Assembly: GCF_900167565.1 (NCBI RefSeq)
Contig: NZ_FUZV01000001.1
Location: 372,001-436,000, forward strand
Source of the DNA: Pseudoxanthomonas indica
Lineage (GTDB): Bacteria > Pseudomonadota > Gammaproteobacteria > Xanthomonadales > Xanthomonadaceae
Direction of reading: 5' to 3'
Length of the DNA stretch: 64,000 nt
Positions 18,794-29,801 of this stretch are shown piece after piece (the first letter of the stretch is position 1; each line of letters opens with the position of its first letter). Under the pieces are notes generated by a model that saw only the letters and a list, made by a program, of their open reading frames with translations, did no database searches and was not told where the DNA came from. The position numbers were made by a program, and so were the translations under genes.

Positions 18794-20136
18794 GCCGCAG
18801 CAGCCTCCAGCTTGCCGTCGACGATCGAGCGACCGTTGACGATGTAGTACTCGAACTCGTGCCAGAAGTGACGCAGCATGCCCTGCACGGGCCATGCGGC
18901 GGCTTCGCCGAACGCGCAAATGGTGTGGCCTTCAATCTGGCCGGCCGCCGCCTTCAGGGTCTGCAGATCTTCCAGCGTCGCCTTACCGTCGACCACGCGG
19001 GTCAGCATGCGGTACATCCAGCCGGTGCCTTCGCGGCACGGCGTGCACTGGCCGCAGCTTTCCTTGTAGTAGAAGCGCGCGATGCGCTGGCAGGCGCGGA
19101 CCATGCAGGTGGTCTCGTCCATCACCACCACCGCACCCGAACCCAGGCCGGAGCCAGCCTTCTGGATGCTGTCGTAGTCCATGGTCAGGCCCATCATCAC
19201 TTCGCCCGGCAGCACCGGCATCGAGGATCCGCCCGGAATCACGGCCTTGATCTTGTGGCCGTTGCGGATGCCGCCGGCCATTTCCAGCAGTTCCGAGAAC
19301 GGCGTGCCCAGGCGGATTTCGTAGTTGCCCGGACGCGCGACATGGCCGGAGACCGAGAAGATCTTCGGACCACCGTTGTTCGGCTTGCCCAGGTTGAGGA
19401 ACCACTCGGCGCCGTTGCGGATGATCGCCGGCACCGAGGCATAGGTCTCGGTGTTGTTGATCGTGGTCGGCTTGCCGTACAGGCCGAAGTTGGCCGGGAA
19501 CGGCGGCTTGAAGCGCGGCTGGCCCTTCTTGCCTTCCAGCGACTCCATCAGCGCGGTTTCTTCGCCGCAGATGTAGGCGCCCGCGCCGAGCGCGTTGAAG
19601 ATGTCGATGTTGATGCCGGAGCCCAGGATGTCCTTGCCCAGCCAGCCGTTCTTGTAGGCCTCGGCGGTGGCTTCTTCCAGGTGCTCGAACGGCTCGTGGT
19701 GGAACTCACCGCGCAGGTAGTTGTAGCCCACGGTCGAACCGGTGGCATAGCAGGCAATCGCCATGCCCTCGATCACCGCGTGCGGGTTGAAGCGCAGGAT
19801 GTCGCGATCCTTGGCGGTGCCCGGCTCGGATTCGTCGGAGTTGCAGAGGATGTACTTCTGCATGTCGCCCTTGGGCATGAAGCTCCACTTCAGGCCGGTC
19901 GGGAAGCCAGCGCCGCCACGGCCGCGCAGGCCGGACTGCTTGACCATCTCGACCACGTCGGCCGGCGGGATCTTCTCTTCGATGATCTTGCGCAGCGCAC
20001 TGTAGCCGCCGGTCTTGAGATAGTTCTCGTACGACCAGGGCTTGTCGAAATGCAGCGTGGTGTAGACGACCTGGTGTTCCTTCGGCGCGGGGCCGACCGG
20101 ACCATAGCCTTCGGATGCGTGGGGATGATGTGCCAT
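18790..20136 (-). CDS. nuoF: NADH-quinone oxidoreductase subunit F (NADH- and FMN-binding)
   Basis: Entry point of electrons: binds NADH and FMN and carries the N3 4Fe-4S cluster. It has 448 residues. The nucleotide-binding loop [13 protein letters not shown] (about 69-81), [19 protein letters not shown] (about 176-194) and the cluster ligands in [14 protein letters not shown] (about 355) with a distal Cys in [14 protein letters not shown] are present. It follows nuoE by 3 bp and overlaps nuoG by 4 bp. Confidence 0.98.
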   Translation of the reverse strand: MAHHPHASEGYGPVGPAPKEHQVVYTTLHFDKPWSYENYLKTGGYSALRKIIEEKIPPADVVEMVKQSGLRGRGGAGFPTGLKWSFMPKGDMQKYILCNSDESEPGTAKDRDILRFNPHAVIEGMAIACYATGSTVGYNYLRGEFHHEPFEHLEEATAEAYKNGWLGKDILGSGINIDIFNALGAGAYICGEETALMESLEGKKGQPRFKPPFPANFGLYGKPTTINNTETYASVPAIIRNGAEWFLNLGKPNNGGPKIFSVSGHVARPGNYEIRLGTPFSELLEMAGGIRNGHKIKAVIPGGSSMPVLPGEVMMGLTMDYDSIQKAGSGLGSGAVVVMDETTCMVRACQRIARFYYKESCGQCTPCREGTGWMYRMLTRVVDGKATLEDLQTLKAAAGQIEGHTICAFGEAAAWPVQGMLRHFWHEFEYYIVNGRSIVDGKLEAAAA

Positions 20137-20139
20137 GGC

Positions 20140-20667
20140 TTACTCCAGCCCGTCCAGCAGTTCGTCGACCTGCGTCGGGGTCAGCTTCTCGTGGTAGTGG
20201 CCATTGATGACCACGACCGGCGCGCCGCAACAGGCGGCCACGCACTCTTCTTCGCGCTTCAAGTAGACGCGGCCGTCGGCGGTGGATTCACCGAGCTTGC
20301 AGCCGAGCTTCTTCTCGGCATGCTTGACCAGGTCTTCGGCGCCATTGAGCCAGCAGCTGATGTTGGTGCAGAAGGCGACGTTGTTGCGGCCGACCTTTTC
20401 CGTCTCGAACATCGAATAGAAGCTGGCGACCTCGTAGGCCCACACTGGCGGCAGGTCCAGGTACTTGGCCACGGCCGAGATCAGCTCGTCGCTGAGCCAT
20501 CCGTCGTTCTGTTCCTGCGCCGCGTGCAGACCCTGCAGCACCGCCGAACGCTTGCGGTCCGGCGGGAACTTGGTCAGCCAATGATCGATGTGCGCGCGCG
20601 TCTTGTCGCTCAACGCCACCAGCGGATCGACGTTCTGCGCCGCTACGAAATTACCCGTGGCCCTCAT
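20140..20667 (-). CDS. nuoE: NADH-quinone oxidoreductase subunit E
   Basis: Thioredoxin-like 2Fe-2S (N1a) subunit beside NuoF. It has 175 residues. Cluster cysteines appear in [11 protein letters not shown] (about 99-109) and [17 protein letters not shown] (about 138-154); [17 protein letters not shown] is a family signature. It overlaps nuoD by 4 bp upstream and is 3 bp from nuoF. Confidence 0.97.
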   Translation of the reverse strand: MRATGNFVAAQNVDPLVALSDKTRAHIDHWLTKFPPDRKRSAVLQGLHAAQEQNDGWLSDELISAVAKYLDLPPVWAYEVASFYSMFETEKVGRNNVAFCTNISCWLNGAEDLVKHAEKKLGCKLGESTADGRVYLKREEECVAACCGAPVVVINGHYHEKLTPTQVDELLDGLE

Positions 20668-21971
20668 CGGTCCACCTCGCCAAATACCAAATCGTAAGTA
20701 CCAATCATCGCCACGACGTCCGGCAGCATGTGTCCACGGACGATCGCGTCCATCGACGAAAGATGGGCGAAGCCCGGTGCGCGCAGCTTGACCCGGAACG
20801 GCTTGTTGGCGCCGTCGGAGATCAGGTAGACGCCGAATTCGCCCTTGGGCGCTTCGACCGCCGAGTAGGTTTCACCGGCGGGCACGCAATAGCCTTCGCT
20901 GAAAAGTTTGAAGTGATGGATCAGCGCTTCCATGTCGTCCTTCATTTCCTCGCGGCTGGGCGGGGCGACCTTGAAGTTCTGCACCATCACGTGGCCCGGG
21001 TTGGCCTTCAACCACTTCACGCACTGGGCGATGATGCGGTTGGACTGGCGCATTTCTTCCACGCGCACCAGGTAGCGGTCATAGCAGTCGCCGTTGACGC
21101 CGACCGGGATGTCGAAATCCATCTCGGCATACTTGGCGTACGGCTGCTTCTTGCGCAGGTCCCAGGCGATGCCCGAGCCGCGCAGCATGGCGCCGGTCAT
21201 GCCCCAGGCGCGCGCGTCGTCCGGCGAGACCACGCCGATGCCGACGGTGCGCTGCTTCCAGATGCGGTTGTCGGTAAGCAGGGTTTCGTACTCATCGACA
21301 CGCTTGGGGAATTCGCGGGTGAAATCTTCCAGGAAGTCGAGCAGCGAACCTTCGCGCGCACCATTGATGCGCTTGAGCGCGGCGCCCTTGCGCCAAGGCG
21401 ATTCCTTGTACTTGGGCATGCGATCCGGCAGATCGCGATAGACGCCGCCCGGGCGGTAGTACGTGGCGTGCATGCGCGCGCCGCTGACCGCTTCGTAGCA
21501 GTCCATCAGCTCTTCGCGTTCGCGGAAGGCATACAGCATCACCGCCATCGCGCCCAGGTCGAGTGCGTTGGAACCGATCCACATCAGGTGATTCAGGATG
21601 CGGGTGATCTCGTCGAACATGGTGCGGATGTACTGCGCGCGTTCCGGCGCCTCGATCCCCATCAGGTTCTCGATGCCGCGCACGTAGGCGTGCTCGTTGC
21701 ACATCATCGACACGTAGTCGAGGCGATCCATGTAGCCGATCGACTGGTTGAACGGCTTGGACTCGGCCAGCTTCTCGGTGCCACGGTGCAGCAGGCCCAC
21801 ATGCGGGTCGGCGCGCATCACGGTCTCGCCGTCCATCTCCAGGATCAGGCGCAGCACGCCGTGCGCGGCCGGATGCTGGGGACCGAAGTTGAGGGTGTAG
21901 TTGCGGATTTCCTGCCTGGCTTCGGCAGGATTGCTCGCGAACGCCTGGTGCGATTGCTGGACGGTGCTCAT
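20664..21971 (-). CDS. nuoD: NADH-quinone oxidoreductase subunit D
   Basis: 49-kDa-type subunit lining the quinone site and related to the hydrogenase large subunit. It has 435 residues. Seen are [15 protein letters not shown] (about 29-43), [14 protein letters not shown] and the [15 protein letters not shown] stretch (about 85-99), with [10 protein letters not shown] near the C-terminus. It overlaps nuoC by 4 bp (ATGA). NuoC and NuoD are separate, unlike the fused protein of E. coli. Confidence 0.98.
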   Translation of the reverse strand: MSTVQQSHQAFASNPAEARQEIRNYTLNFGPQHPAAHGVLRLILEMDGETVMRADPHVGLLHRGTEKLAESKPFNQSIGYMDRLDYVSMMCNEHAYVRGIENLMGIEAPERAQYIRTMFDEITRILNHLMWIGSNALDLGAMAVMLYAFREREELMDCYEAVSGARMHATYYRPGGVYRDLPDRMPKYKESPWRKGAALKRINGAREGSLLDFLEDFTREFPKRVDEYETLLTDNRIWKQRTVGIGVVSPDDARAWGMTGAMLRGSGIAWDLRKKQPYAKYAEMDFDIPVGVNGDCYDRYLVRVEEMRQSNRIIAQCVKWLKANPGHVMVQNFKVAPPSREEMKDDMEALIHHFKLFSEGYCVPAGETYSAVEAPKGEFGVYLISDGANKPFRVKLRAPGFAHLSSMDAIVRGHMLPDVVAMIGTYDLVFGEVDR

Positions 21972-22693
21972 TTGTTGCCCTCGCGCGCGGCCTGCTCGCC
22001 GGCGGCGGTCTGGTAACGCGCGTCGTCGCGGATCACCCGCGGCACGCCCACGCGTGGCTCCACCGAGGTGACCGGTTCGTAGATCACGCGCTTCTTTTCT
22101 TCGTCGTAGCGGACTTCGACATTGCCGATCAGCGGGAAGTCCTTGCGGAACGGATGGCCGACAAAACCGTAGTCAGTCAGGATGCGGCGCAGGTCCGGAT
22201 GACCTTCGAAGACGATGCCGTACAGATCAAACGCCTCGCGCTCGAACCAGTTCACGCCGATCCACAGATCGGTCAGCGAGCGCACCACCGGCAGTTCGTC
22301 ATTCGGCGCGTAGCAGCGCACGCGCAGGCGACGGTTGTGCTGGTACGACAGCAGGTGCACCACCACCGCGAAGCGATGTTCCGGGCCGGCGCCGCGCGGG
22401 CGCTGTTCCCAGTTGAAGCGACCCGGGCCGAAGCCTTCCACGCCGCGGCTGAAGCCTTCGGAGGACACGTCGGAGGTGTCCCACTCGACGCTGCCGTAGC
22501 CCAGGTAGTCCACGCCGCAGACGTCCACGGCCTGTTCAAAACCGAACTCGTCGCGCAGTGCGCGGCAGGCGTCGTGCCAGGAGGCCGACGGCACCTCCAG
22601 GGTCACTTCGCCGCGTGGCTCGGCCACGGTGACCACGCCGTCAGCGAAACGCGCGCGCAGTTGGTCAGTGAAGTTTGCAGCTTGCTCGGCCAT
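21968..22693 (-). CDS. nuoC: NADH-quinone oxidoreductase subunit C
   Basis: 30-kDa-type hydrophilic subunit of complex I. It has 241 residues. The conserved [24 protein letters not shown] region is near 150-175, followed by [15 protein letters not shown]. The start [16 protein letters not shown] is chosen because the open frame upstream has no family match. An 81-bp gap separates it from nuoB, one of the larger gaps in the operon. Confidence 0.95.
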   Translation of the reverse strand: MAEQAANFTDQLRARFADGVVTVAEPRGEVTLEVPSASWHDACRALRDEFGFEQAVDVCGVDYLGYGSVEWDTSDVSSEGFSRGVEGFGPGRFNWEQRPRGAGPEHRFAVVVHLLSYQHNRRLRVRCYAPNDELPVVRSLTDLWIGVNWFEREAFDLYGIVFEGHPDLRRILTDYGFVGHPFRKDFPLIGNVEVRYDEEKKRVIYEPVTSVEPRVGVPRVIRDDARYQTAAGEQAAREGNK

Positions 22694-22774
22694 GGGGCGT
22701 AGCGTGCTCTCGAAAGTAGGGACGGTTGGAGCGGGTTCCCGCAACGCGATGTGGCCGCGCTGCGGGCTTGCGGA

Positions 22775-23319
<545 letters not shown>

Positions 23320-23329
<10 letters not shown>

Positions 23330-23676
23330 TCGAGCGCTCCCTTCTTCCAAACGTAAATGAAGCCGAGGAACAGCATGCCGACGAACAGGCCCATCGTGAC
23401 CAGTGCGCGTGCGCCAAGCTCCTGGAAGACCAGGGTCCACGGAACGATAAAGATGATTTCCAGATCAAAGACGATGAACTGGATGGCGATCAGGTAGTAG
23501 CGCACGTCGAACTTCATGCGCGCATCTTCGAAGGCTTCGAAGCCGCACTCGTAAGGCGAGAGCTTCTGCGCGTCGGGGCGACGGGGGCCAATCAGGCGTC
23601 CCACCACGATCAGCGCGACGCCAATGCCGGTGGCGACGAGGAGGAACAACAGGGTCGGCAGATAGTTGGCGATCAC
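23320..23676 (-). CDS. nuoA: NADH-quinone oxidoreductase subunit A
   Basis: Small membrane subunit of complex I, first gene of the nuo operon. It has 118 residues and three helices (about 8-28, 64-82, 90-110). The quinone-site loop motif [24 protein letters not shown] (about 38-61) is intact. It starts with GTG (23674-23676), preceded by an AAGAAGAG purine stretch. The predicted promoter is about 165 bp upstream. Confidence 0.96.
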
Positions 23677-23840
23677 TCGCGATTCTCTTCTTGTCCTACC
23701 TGCCCTGCACCATCGTCACGCTGGGCGTGTCTCTGGTGCGGGGCAATTGCATGCCGCTGGGGGAGCCGCGTGGTACGCGCGGTTGGCGGAGGTGCCGCCC
23801 CTTCCGTCACTCGTACCTGGGCGGTAAATGAATCGGCGGG

Positions 23841-23870
23841 ATTGTACCGTTCGATGAATGGGCTAGTAAA
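23841..23870 (-). promoter_or_regulatory. Promoter of the nuo operon
   Basis: Minus-strand TTTACT (23865-23870) and TACAAT (23841-23846), spacer 18 bp (17 bp if TTACTA is used as the -35). It lies in the 304-bp region between tRNA-Leu and nuoA, leaving a leader of about 160 nt. No other gene is seen in 23677-23900. The -35 overlaps a perfect dyad (separate entry). Confidence 0.6.
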
Positions 23871-23879
23871 CGATTTACT
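23865..23879. promoter_or_regulatory. 15-bp dyad overlapping the nuo -35 (candidate operator)
   Basis: AGTAAA-CGA-TTTACT is a perfect inverted repeat with 6-bp arms and a 3-bp centre. It covers the -35 hexamer of the predicted nuo promoter, where a bound repressor would block RNA polymerase. It does not match the ArcA, FNR or Fur consensus closely; the regulator is unknown. Confidence 0.4.
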
Positions 23880-23900
23880 CACGTTCGCGCCGTTGCAGCG

Positions 23901-23932
23901 CAAAAGAAAAGCCCGCTGACGCGGGCTTTTCT
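23901..23932 (-). terminator. Intrinsic terminator after tRNA-Leu
   Basis: A perfect 12-bp stem AGAAAAGCCCGC (23905-23916) and GCGGGCTTTTCT (23921-23932) with a TGAC loop. On the minus strand it ends in GGGCTTTTCTTTTG. It separates the tpiA-secG-tRNALeu transcript from nuo. Confidence 0.85.
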
Positions 23933-23980
23933 GGATTGCATGCCGTGCAGTCAACGCGATGTTGCGTCCGCCAGCCAATA

Positions 23981-24065
23981 TGGTGCCCAAGAGGGGACTC
24001 GAACCCCTACAGCTTTCGCCGCTACCACCTCAAGGTAGTGCGTCTACCAATTCCGCCACCTGGGC
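23981..24065 (-). tRNA. tRNA-Leu (anticodon GAG)
   Basis: An 85-nt class II tRNA with encoded CCA. The acceptor GCCCAGG pairs with CTTGGGC with one G-U pair, the anticodon loop is CTTGAGG (GAG), there is a long variable arm, and the T-loop is GGTTCGAGTCC. It lies 52 bp after secG, with which it is probably co-transcribed. Confidence 0.97.
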
Positions 24066-24076
24066 TTTGAAACTTG

Positions 24077-24097
24077 CCGCGGGACGACATCCCGCGG
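24077..24097 (-). other. Hairpin between secG and tRNA-Leu
   Basis: CCGCGGGA (24077-24084) and TCCCGCGG (24090-24097) form a perfect 8-bp stem with a 5-nt loop, about 20 bp after the secG stop. The following T content is weak, so it is more likely an mRNA 3'-end or processing stem than an efficient terminator. Confidence 0.45.
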
Positions 24098-24117
24098 GCC
24101 GACATTGTAGCCGGAGA

Positions 24118-24594
24118 TCAGTCGTCCTGGCTCGCAGGCTTGGCGGCATTGTCCGCCGGCGGCACCGGAGCCTGTTCAGTCGGCTGCGCGGTCGGCGCGG
24201 CGACCGGGGCAGCCGGTGCAGCGGCAGCAGGTGCCGGCTGGGCCAGCGGCACGCTGGGCACGGTGGAGGTCTGGGCCGGCAATTCACCGGCGGCAGGCGC
24301 GGCAGCGCCCGGCGTGGTCACGTCGGTCATCAGGCTGGGCAGCTGCTGCTGGGTCGGCGTGGCGCGATGCGCGGCATGCCAGGCCATGAACAGCGTGATG
24401 CCGAAGAAGGCAATGGCCAGCCACTTGGTGCTCTTGGAAAGGAAGTTGGACGCGCCGCGCGCGCCGAACACCGTGCCCGAAGCACCGGCGCCAAAGCCGG
24501 AACCGGCCTGCGCACCCGAACCACGCTGCATCAGCACCAGCGCGATGATCGCGATGGCGATCAGCACGTAGACCACATTGAGGATCAGCATCAT
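24118..24594 (-). CDS. secG: Preprotein translocase subunit SecG
   Basis: Inner-membrane component of SecYEG that assists protein export. It has 158 residues, longer than E. coli SecG (110). The first helix (about 4-22) is followed by the family motif MQRGSGAQAGSGFGAGASGTVFG and a second helix (about 56-74). The C-terminal half (about 80-158) is an Ala/Pro/Gln-rich low-complexity tail, common in this family. ATG codons at 24594 and 24591 are adjacent. It follows tpiA by 52 bp. Confidence 0.95.
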   Translation of the reverse strand: MMLILNVVYVLIAIAIIALVLMQRGSGAQAGSGFGAGASGTVFGARGASNFLSKSTKWLAIAFFGITLFMAWHAAHRATPTQQQLPSLMTDVTTPGAAAPAAGELPAQTSTVPSVPLAQPAPAAAAPAAPVAAPTAQPTEQAPVPPADNAAKPASQDD

Positions 24595-24646
24595 CTGAAA
24601 AATCGTCCCGAAACAGTTTGTCGACCCGGCCCGGCCGGGCCGCGGG

Positions 24647-25405
24647 TCAGCCCCGCGTCGCCGCCGCCTGCGCGATGGCGAGGAAATCGCGCGCCACCAA
24701 CGACGCGCCGCCTACCAGCCCTCCATCGACATCGGGCTGCGAAAACAGTTCCGTGGCGTTGTCGGGCTTGACACTGCCCCCGTACAGGATGGGCAGCGAA
24801 TCGGCGATTCTAGCATCGTGCCCCGCCACAACGCCACGCAGGAAGGCGTGCATCGCCTGGGCCTGCTCCGGACTGGCCGTGCGGCCGGTGCCGATGGCCC
24901 AGACCGGCTCATAGGCCACCACGGCGCGGGCGAAGGCCGCCACGCCCACCAGCTCCAGCACCGCCGACAGCTGCGCGCCGACCACCGCTTCGCCCTCGCC
25001 GGCTTCGCGCTGTTCCAGGGTTTCGCCGACGCACAGCACCGGGGTCAGGCCGGCGTTGTGTGCGGCCAGGAACTTGCGCGCCACCAGCTCGTTGCTTTCG
25101 TGGTGGTACTGGCGGCGCTCGGAATGGCCGACCAGGCCATGGGTGGCGCCCACGTCGGCCAGCATCGAGGCCGAGACCTCGCCTGTATACGCGCCCTTTT
25201 CATTGCTGCTCACGTCCTGCGCGCCCAGCAGCATGCCCTGCGGCGCGTAGTCCTCGGTGAGCTCGCCCAGATAGGGCAAGGGCGGAAGGATCAGGATGCG
25301 CACATCGCCCAGGGGCAGGCCGGCGGCAATTTCATCCATCAGGGCATACGCGAACTTGCGATCACCATGCAGCTTCCAGTTGCCAGCCACGATCTTGCGA
25401 CGCAT
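24647..25405 (-). CDS. tpiA: Triosephosphate isomerase
   Basis: Interconverts dihydroxyacetone phosphate and glyceraldehyde 3-phosphate in glycolysis and gluconeogenesis. It has 252 residues. Catalytic Lys11 (AGNWKLHG), His94 (GLVGHSERR) and Glu166 (AYEPVWAIGTG) are present, with GGSVKPDN near the C-terminus for phosphate binding. The start at MRRKIVAGNWK fits the family; the longer open frame upstream does not. It has its own predicted promoter and is followed by secG. Confidence 0.98.
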   Translation of the reverse strand: MRRKIVAGNWKLHGDRKFAYALMDEIAAGLPLGDVRILILPPLPYLGELTEDYAPQGMLLGAQDVSSNEKGAYTGEVSASMLADVGATHGLVGHSERRQYHHESNELVARKFLAAHNAGLTPVLCVGETLEQREAGEGEAVVGAQLSAVLELVGVAAFARAVVAYEPVWAIGTGRTASPEQAQAMHAFLRGVVAGHDARIADSLPILYGGSVKPDNATELFSQPDVDGGLVGGASLVARDFLAIAQAAATRG

Positions 25406-25434
25406 AAGACCAATTCCTGTCCATTCGGCCGGCA

Positions 25435-25462
25435 AGGATAGCCCAAGCGCTTGCGCGTGCAA
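25435..25462 (-). promoter_or_regulatory. tpiA: Promoter of tpiA-secG-tRNALeu
   Basis: Minus-strand TTGCAC (25457-25462) and TATCCT (25435-25440) with a 16-bp spacer, 30 bp before the tpiA ATG in the divergent space with the SDR gene. Confidence 0.55.
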
Positions 25463-25506
25463 GCCTGCGACCGGACACTCGCCGGGCCCACACACCTGGA
25501 AACCGC

Positions 25507-26307
25507 ATGCCCTCGCCTGCTGATGGCTACGCATTGATCACCGGCGCCTCCAGCGGCATCGGTGCGGAAATCGCCCGCGAGTACGCGCGTCGTGGCGTGC
25601 CCTTGATCCTCACCGCGCGCCGTGAGGATCGCTTGCAGGCCCTGGCTGACGAACTGCGCGCGCAGGTGCCGGTGGAGATCATTCGCGCGGATCTGGCCGA
25701 GCCGGACGCGCCGGCGCAACTTTGCAACGCGATCAGCGAACGCGGGCTTGCGGTGCGGATCCTGGTCAACAACGCCGGCTACGGCGTGATTGGCCGCTAC
25801 ACCAGCCAGCCGTGGGACGCGCATGCGGCGTTCCTGCAGGTAATGATCCACGCCGTGTCGGAACTGACCTGGCGTCTGCTGCCGTCGCTGCGTGCGTTTC
25901 CGAACGGACGCATCCTCAACGTGGCCTCATTTGCCGGCCTGGCGCCCGGCTCCAACGGGCAGACGCTGTACGCCGCCGCCAAGGCCTACCTGATCAAGTT
26001 CAGCGAATCATTGGCACAGGAAAACGCCGATCGCGGGCTCAAGGTCTGCGCGCTCTGTCCGGGCTTCACCTACTCCGAATTCCACGACGTCACCGGCACC
26101 CGCGAGATGATGTCGCACCTGCCGCGCAGCCTGTGGCTGCAGGCCGACCACGTCGCGCGCGCGGGCGTGGACGCGGTGGAAGGCAATCGCGTGGTGGTGG
26201 TGCCGGGGTGGCGCTACAAACTGCTGCATGGGGTGGCGCGGCATCTGTCGGATCATGCGCGGCTGGGGTTGATGCGGAGGAATTCCTCGAAGATTCGGCG
26301 CGCTTGA
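25507..26307 (+). CDS. Short-chain dehydrogenase/reductase (SDR family)
   Basis: Probable NAD(P)-dependent oxidoreductase, substrate unknown. It has 266 residues. There is a Rossmann TGASSGIG at 12-19, the NNAG motif at 88-91, catalytic Ser141 (NVASFAG) and a YAAAK pair of Tyr155 and Lys159. This is the classical SDR set in the DltE/YqjQ-like subgroup that has a C-terminal extension. It is divergent from tpiA, not in a visible operon, and ends before a bidirectional terminator. Confidence 0.85.
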   Translation: MPSPADGYALITGASSGIGAEIAREYARRGVPLILTARREDRLQALADELRAQVPVEIIRADLAEPDAPAQLCNAISERGLAVRILVNNAGYGVIGRYTSQPWDAHAAFLQVMIHAVSELTWRLLPSLRAFPNGRILNVASFAGLAPGSNGQTLYAAAKAYLIKFSESLAQENADRGLKVCALCPGFTYSEFHDVTGTREMMSHLPRSLWLQADHVARAGVDAVEGNRVVVVPGWRYKLLHGVARHLSDHARLGLMRRNSSKIRRA

Positions 26308-26346
26308 TGGGCTTGGGTCGATTTATGGCTCGGGGACGGAGACAGC

Positions 26347-26373
26347 AAAAAGGCCCGCAACGCGGGCCTTTTT
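26347..26373. terminator. Bidirectional intrinsic terminator
   Basis: A perfect stem AAAAAGGCCCGC / GCGGGCCTTTTT (26347-26358 and 26362-26373) with a 3-nt loop and runs of A and T on either side. It lies between the convergent SDR gene (+) and the oxygenase gene (-) and can serve both. Confidence 0.85.
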
Positions 26374-26440
26374 GTCGGGGCTGCCTTCAACAGACGCATG
26401 TCTGGTAAAGCCCCTCCTGCAATTTGGAGGTCTCACACAA

Positions 26441-27379
26441 TCATTTGAGTTTGATCTCGCGCAGGCGTTCTTCGAGGTAGCCCTGGGCGGTGATCGGCTC
26501 GGGATAGCGTGAAGGGTTCTCGGCGCTGATCGTCGAGGGCAGCACGTCGATCAGGAAATCCGGATTGGGGTGCAGGAAGAACGGCACCGAGTAGCGCGGC
26601 TGGCGCGCCTGCTCGCCCGGCGGGTTGACCACACGATGCGTGGTCGACGGATACACGTGATTGGTCAGGCGCTGCAGCATGTCGCCGATGTTGACCACGA
26701 TGGTGTCGGCGTCGGAGGTGAAAGGCACCCACTCGCCCTGCTGCGAACGCACTTCCAGGCCGGCGGCGCTGGCGCCCACCAGCAAGGTGATCAGGTTGAT
26801 GTCCTCATGCGCGCCGGCGCGCACGTTGGGGATGTCGTCGGCGGTGATCGGCGGGTAGTGGATCGGCCGCAGGATCGAATTGCCGAAGTGGGTCTTGTCG
26901 CGGAAGTAGTCTTCCGGCAGGCCGATATGCAGCGCCAGCGCCGCCAGCACGCGCGCACCCAGCTGGTCGAGTGCCTGGTACAGGCCATAGCCGTGTTCGT
27001 GGAAACCCGGTACTTCCGCCGGCCACAGATTGGGCGGCATGAACTGACGATACGGGGAGTCGTCCGGAATCTCGCGACCGATGTGCCAGAACTCCTTCAA
27101 GTCGAAGTGCTTGGAGTCCTTGGCGGTCTCCACGCCGAACGGCGTGTAGCCGCGCGCACCACCACTGCCCGGCACGTGGTATTTGCGCTTGGCTTCGTCG
27201 GGCAAGGCAAAGAAGCGCTTGAACGCGTCGTAGGCGGCGTCGATGTCGGCCTGGGCGATACCGTGGTTGCGGATGCCGGCAAAGCCCCATTCGCGATACG
27301 CCGCGCCGAGTTCGCCGACAAAGGCTTCGCGGTCGGTGTCGAAGCGGGTGATGTCGAGGGTGGGAATACGGGAACTCAT
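26441..27379 (-). CDS. Isopenicillin N synthase-like 2-oxoglutarate/Fe(II)-dependent oxygenase
   Basis: Non-haem iron oxygenase of the isopenicillin N synthase / flavanone hydroxylase type; substrate unknown. It has 312 residues. There is an N-terminal DIOX_N region (about 5-110), the iron facial triad His191-x-Asp193 (AHEDINLITLL) and His248 (TTHRVVNP), and the 2-oxoglutarate-binding R262-Y-S264. The start MSSRIPTLDITRFD fits the family. It lies 70 bp downstream of glmM on the same strand, so read-through is possible, but no functional link to peptidoglycan precursors is known. Confidence 0.85.
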   Translation of the reverse strand: MSSRIPTLDITRFDTDREAFVGELGAAYREWGFAGIRNHGIAQADIDAAYDAFKRFFALPDEAKRKYHVPGSGGARGYTPFGVETAKDSKHFDLKEFWHIGREIPDDSPYRQFMPPNLWPAEVPGFHEHGYGLYQALDQLGARVLAALALHIGLPEDYFRDKTHFGNSILRPIHYPPITADDIPNVRAGAHEDINLITLLVGASAAGLEVRSQQGEWVPFTSDADTIVVNIGDMLQRLTNHVYPSTTHRVVNPPGEQARQPRYSVPFFLHPNPDFLIDVLPSTISAENPSRYPEPITAQGYLEERLREIKLK

Positions 27380-27449
27380 GTCTTGCTCCAACAGGTGGGG
27401 CGCGGGTCCGCATGGCCAGCGGCCCACGCCCGGACTTCATCGAGGGACG

Positions 27450-28792
27450 TCAGTGCGCAGCGGCGCTGCGCACGGCATCAGCCAGGGCGTCGAGGGTGCT
27501 CTGCATCAGCGCATCGTCATCGGCTTCCACCGTCACCCTCACCACCGGCTCGGTACCGGACGGACGCAGGAAGGCGCGGCCGCGGCCGGACACCGCCGCC
27601 TGCGCATGCGCCAACGCCGCCTGCACACTCGCGGCCTCGGTCGGACGCGCGCCGTTGGCGAGCTTCACGTTGACGGTCTTCTGCGGCACCTTGGACAGGC
27701 CCGACAGCGCCTGGCGCAGCGAGATGCCCTGCTGCTTCAGTACTTCCAGCACCTGCAGGGCGCTGACGATGGCGTCGCCGGTGGTGGCGCGATCCAGGCA
27801 CAGCAGGTGGCCGGAGGTTTCGCCGCCGAGCACGCCGCCGCCTTCCACCAGGCCCTGGTGGACGTAGCGATCGCCGACCTTGACCCGCAGGAACGGAATT
27901 TCCAGTTGGGCCAGCGCGCGCTCCAGCCCGTAGTTGGTCATCAGCGTGCCGATCACCGCGCCCTTCAAACGGCCAGAGGCCTGCCAGGCATTGGCCAGCA
28001 CGTACAGCAGATCATCACCATCGACCGCATTGCCCTGGTCGTCGGCCATCAGCACGCGATCACCGTCGCCGTCGAAGGCGATGCCGAGATCGGCGCCGAT
28101 TTCGCGCACCTTGCTGGCCAGGTTGTCGATATGCATCGAACCCACGCCGGCATTGATGTTGACGCCGTTCGGCTCGGCGCCAATGGTCACCACCTCGGCG
28201 CCCAGTTCGCGGAACAGCAACGGCGCGATGTGGTAGGTGGCGCCATGCGCACAATCGAGCACGATCTTCAGGCCACGCAGATCAAAGCCACGCGGCACGC
28301 TGGCCTTGCAGAATTCGATGTAACGGCCAACCACGTCGCGGCTGCGGATGGCCTTGCCCAGGCGCTCGGAATCGACGGTGACGAACTCGCCGTCGAGCGC
28401 GGCTTCAATCGCCGCCTCGGTGGCGTCGTCGAGCTTTTCGCCTTCGGCCGAGAAGAACTTGATGCCGTTGTCGTAGTGCGGATTGTGCGAGGCACTGATG
28501 ACGATGCCGGCATCGGCGCCCAGCGTGCGGGTCAGGAAGGCCACGGCCGGCGTCGGCATCGGGCCCATCAGCTGCACGTCGGCGCCGGCGGCGACCAGGC
28601 CGGCTTCCAGCGCGGCTTCGAACATGTAGCCGGAAATGCGGGTGTCCTTGCCAATCACCACGGTCGGGCGGCGACCTTCTTCCTGCGCCAGCACGCGGCC
28701 CAGGGCATTGCCCAGGCGCAGCACGAAGTCGGCCGAGATCGGGCTCTGCCCGACCCGTCCACGGATGCCATCGGTGCCGAAATACTTGCGGG

Positions 28793-28796
<4 letters not shown>
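27450..28796 (-). CDS. glmM: Phosphoglucosamine mutase
   Basis: Converts glucosamine 6-phosphate to glucosamine 1-phosphate for UDP-GlcNAc, feeding peptidoglycan and LPS synthesis. It has 448 residues. The N-terminal FGTDGIRG, the phosphoserine loop [17 protein letters not shown] with Ser103, the metal loop [13 protein letters not shown] (about 238-250) and the C-terminal phosphate loop [11 protein letters not shown] are all intact. It overlaps the accD stop by 4 bp, so it forms an operon with accD. Confidence 0.98.
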
Positions 28797-29686
<890 letters not shown>

Positions 29687-29721
29687 GCGTTTTCGACTAT
29701 CCCATTCAGAGGCCCATCCCC

Positions 29722-29760
29722 GCGGAGTGGCCGATGGACCAGTTTAGCAGGCCACTCCGC
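29722..29760 (-). other. Perfect long-loop hairpin between trpA and accD
   Basis: GCGGAGTGGCC (29722-29732) and GGCCACTCCGC (29750-29760) are an 11-bp perfect inverted repeat with a 17-nt loop in the 115-bp space before accD. No T tract follows on the minus strand. It may be an RNA stability or processing element or a binding site that separates trp from accD expression. Confidence 0.5.
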
Positions 29761-29801
29761 TTCTCCCCGTGGGCCTGCGTATGGGCCACGGACGGGAGCG
29801 A

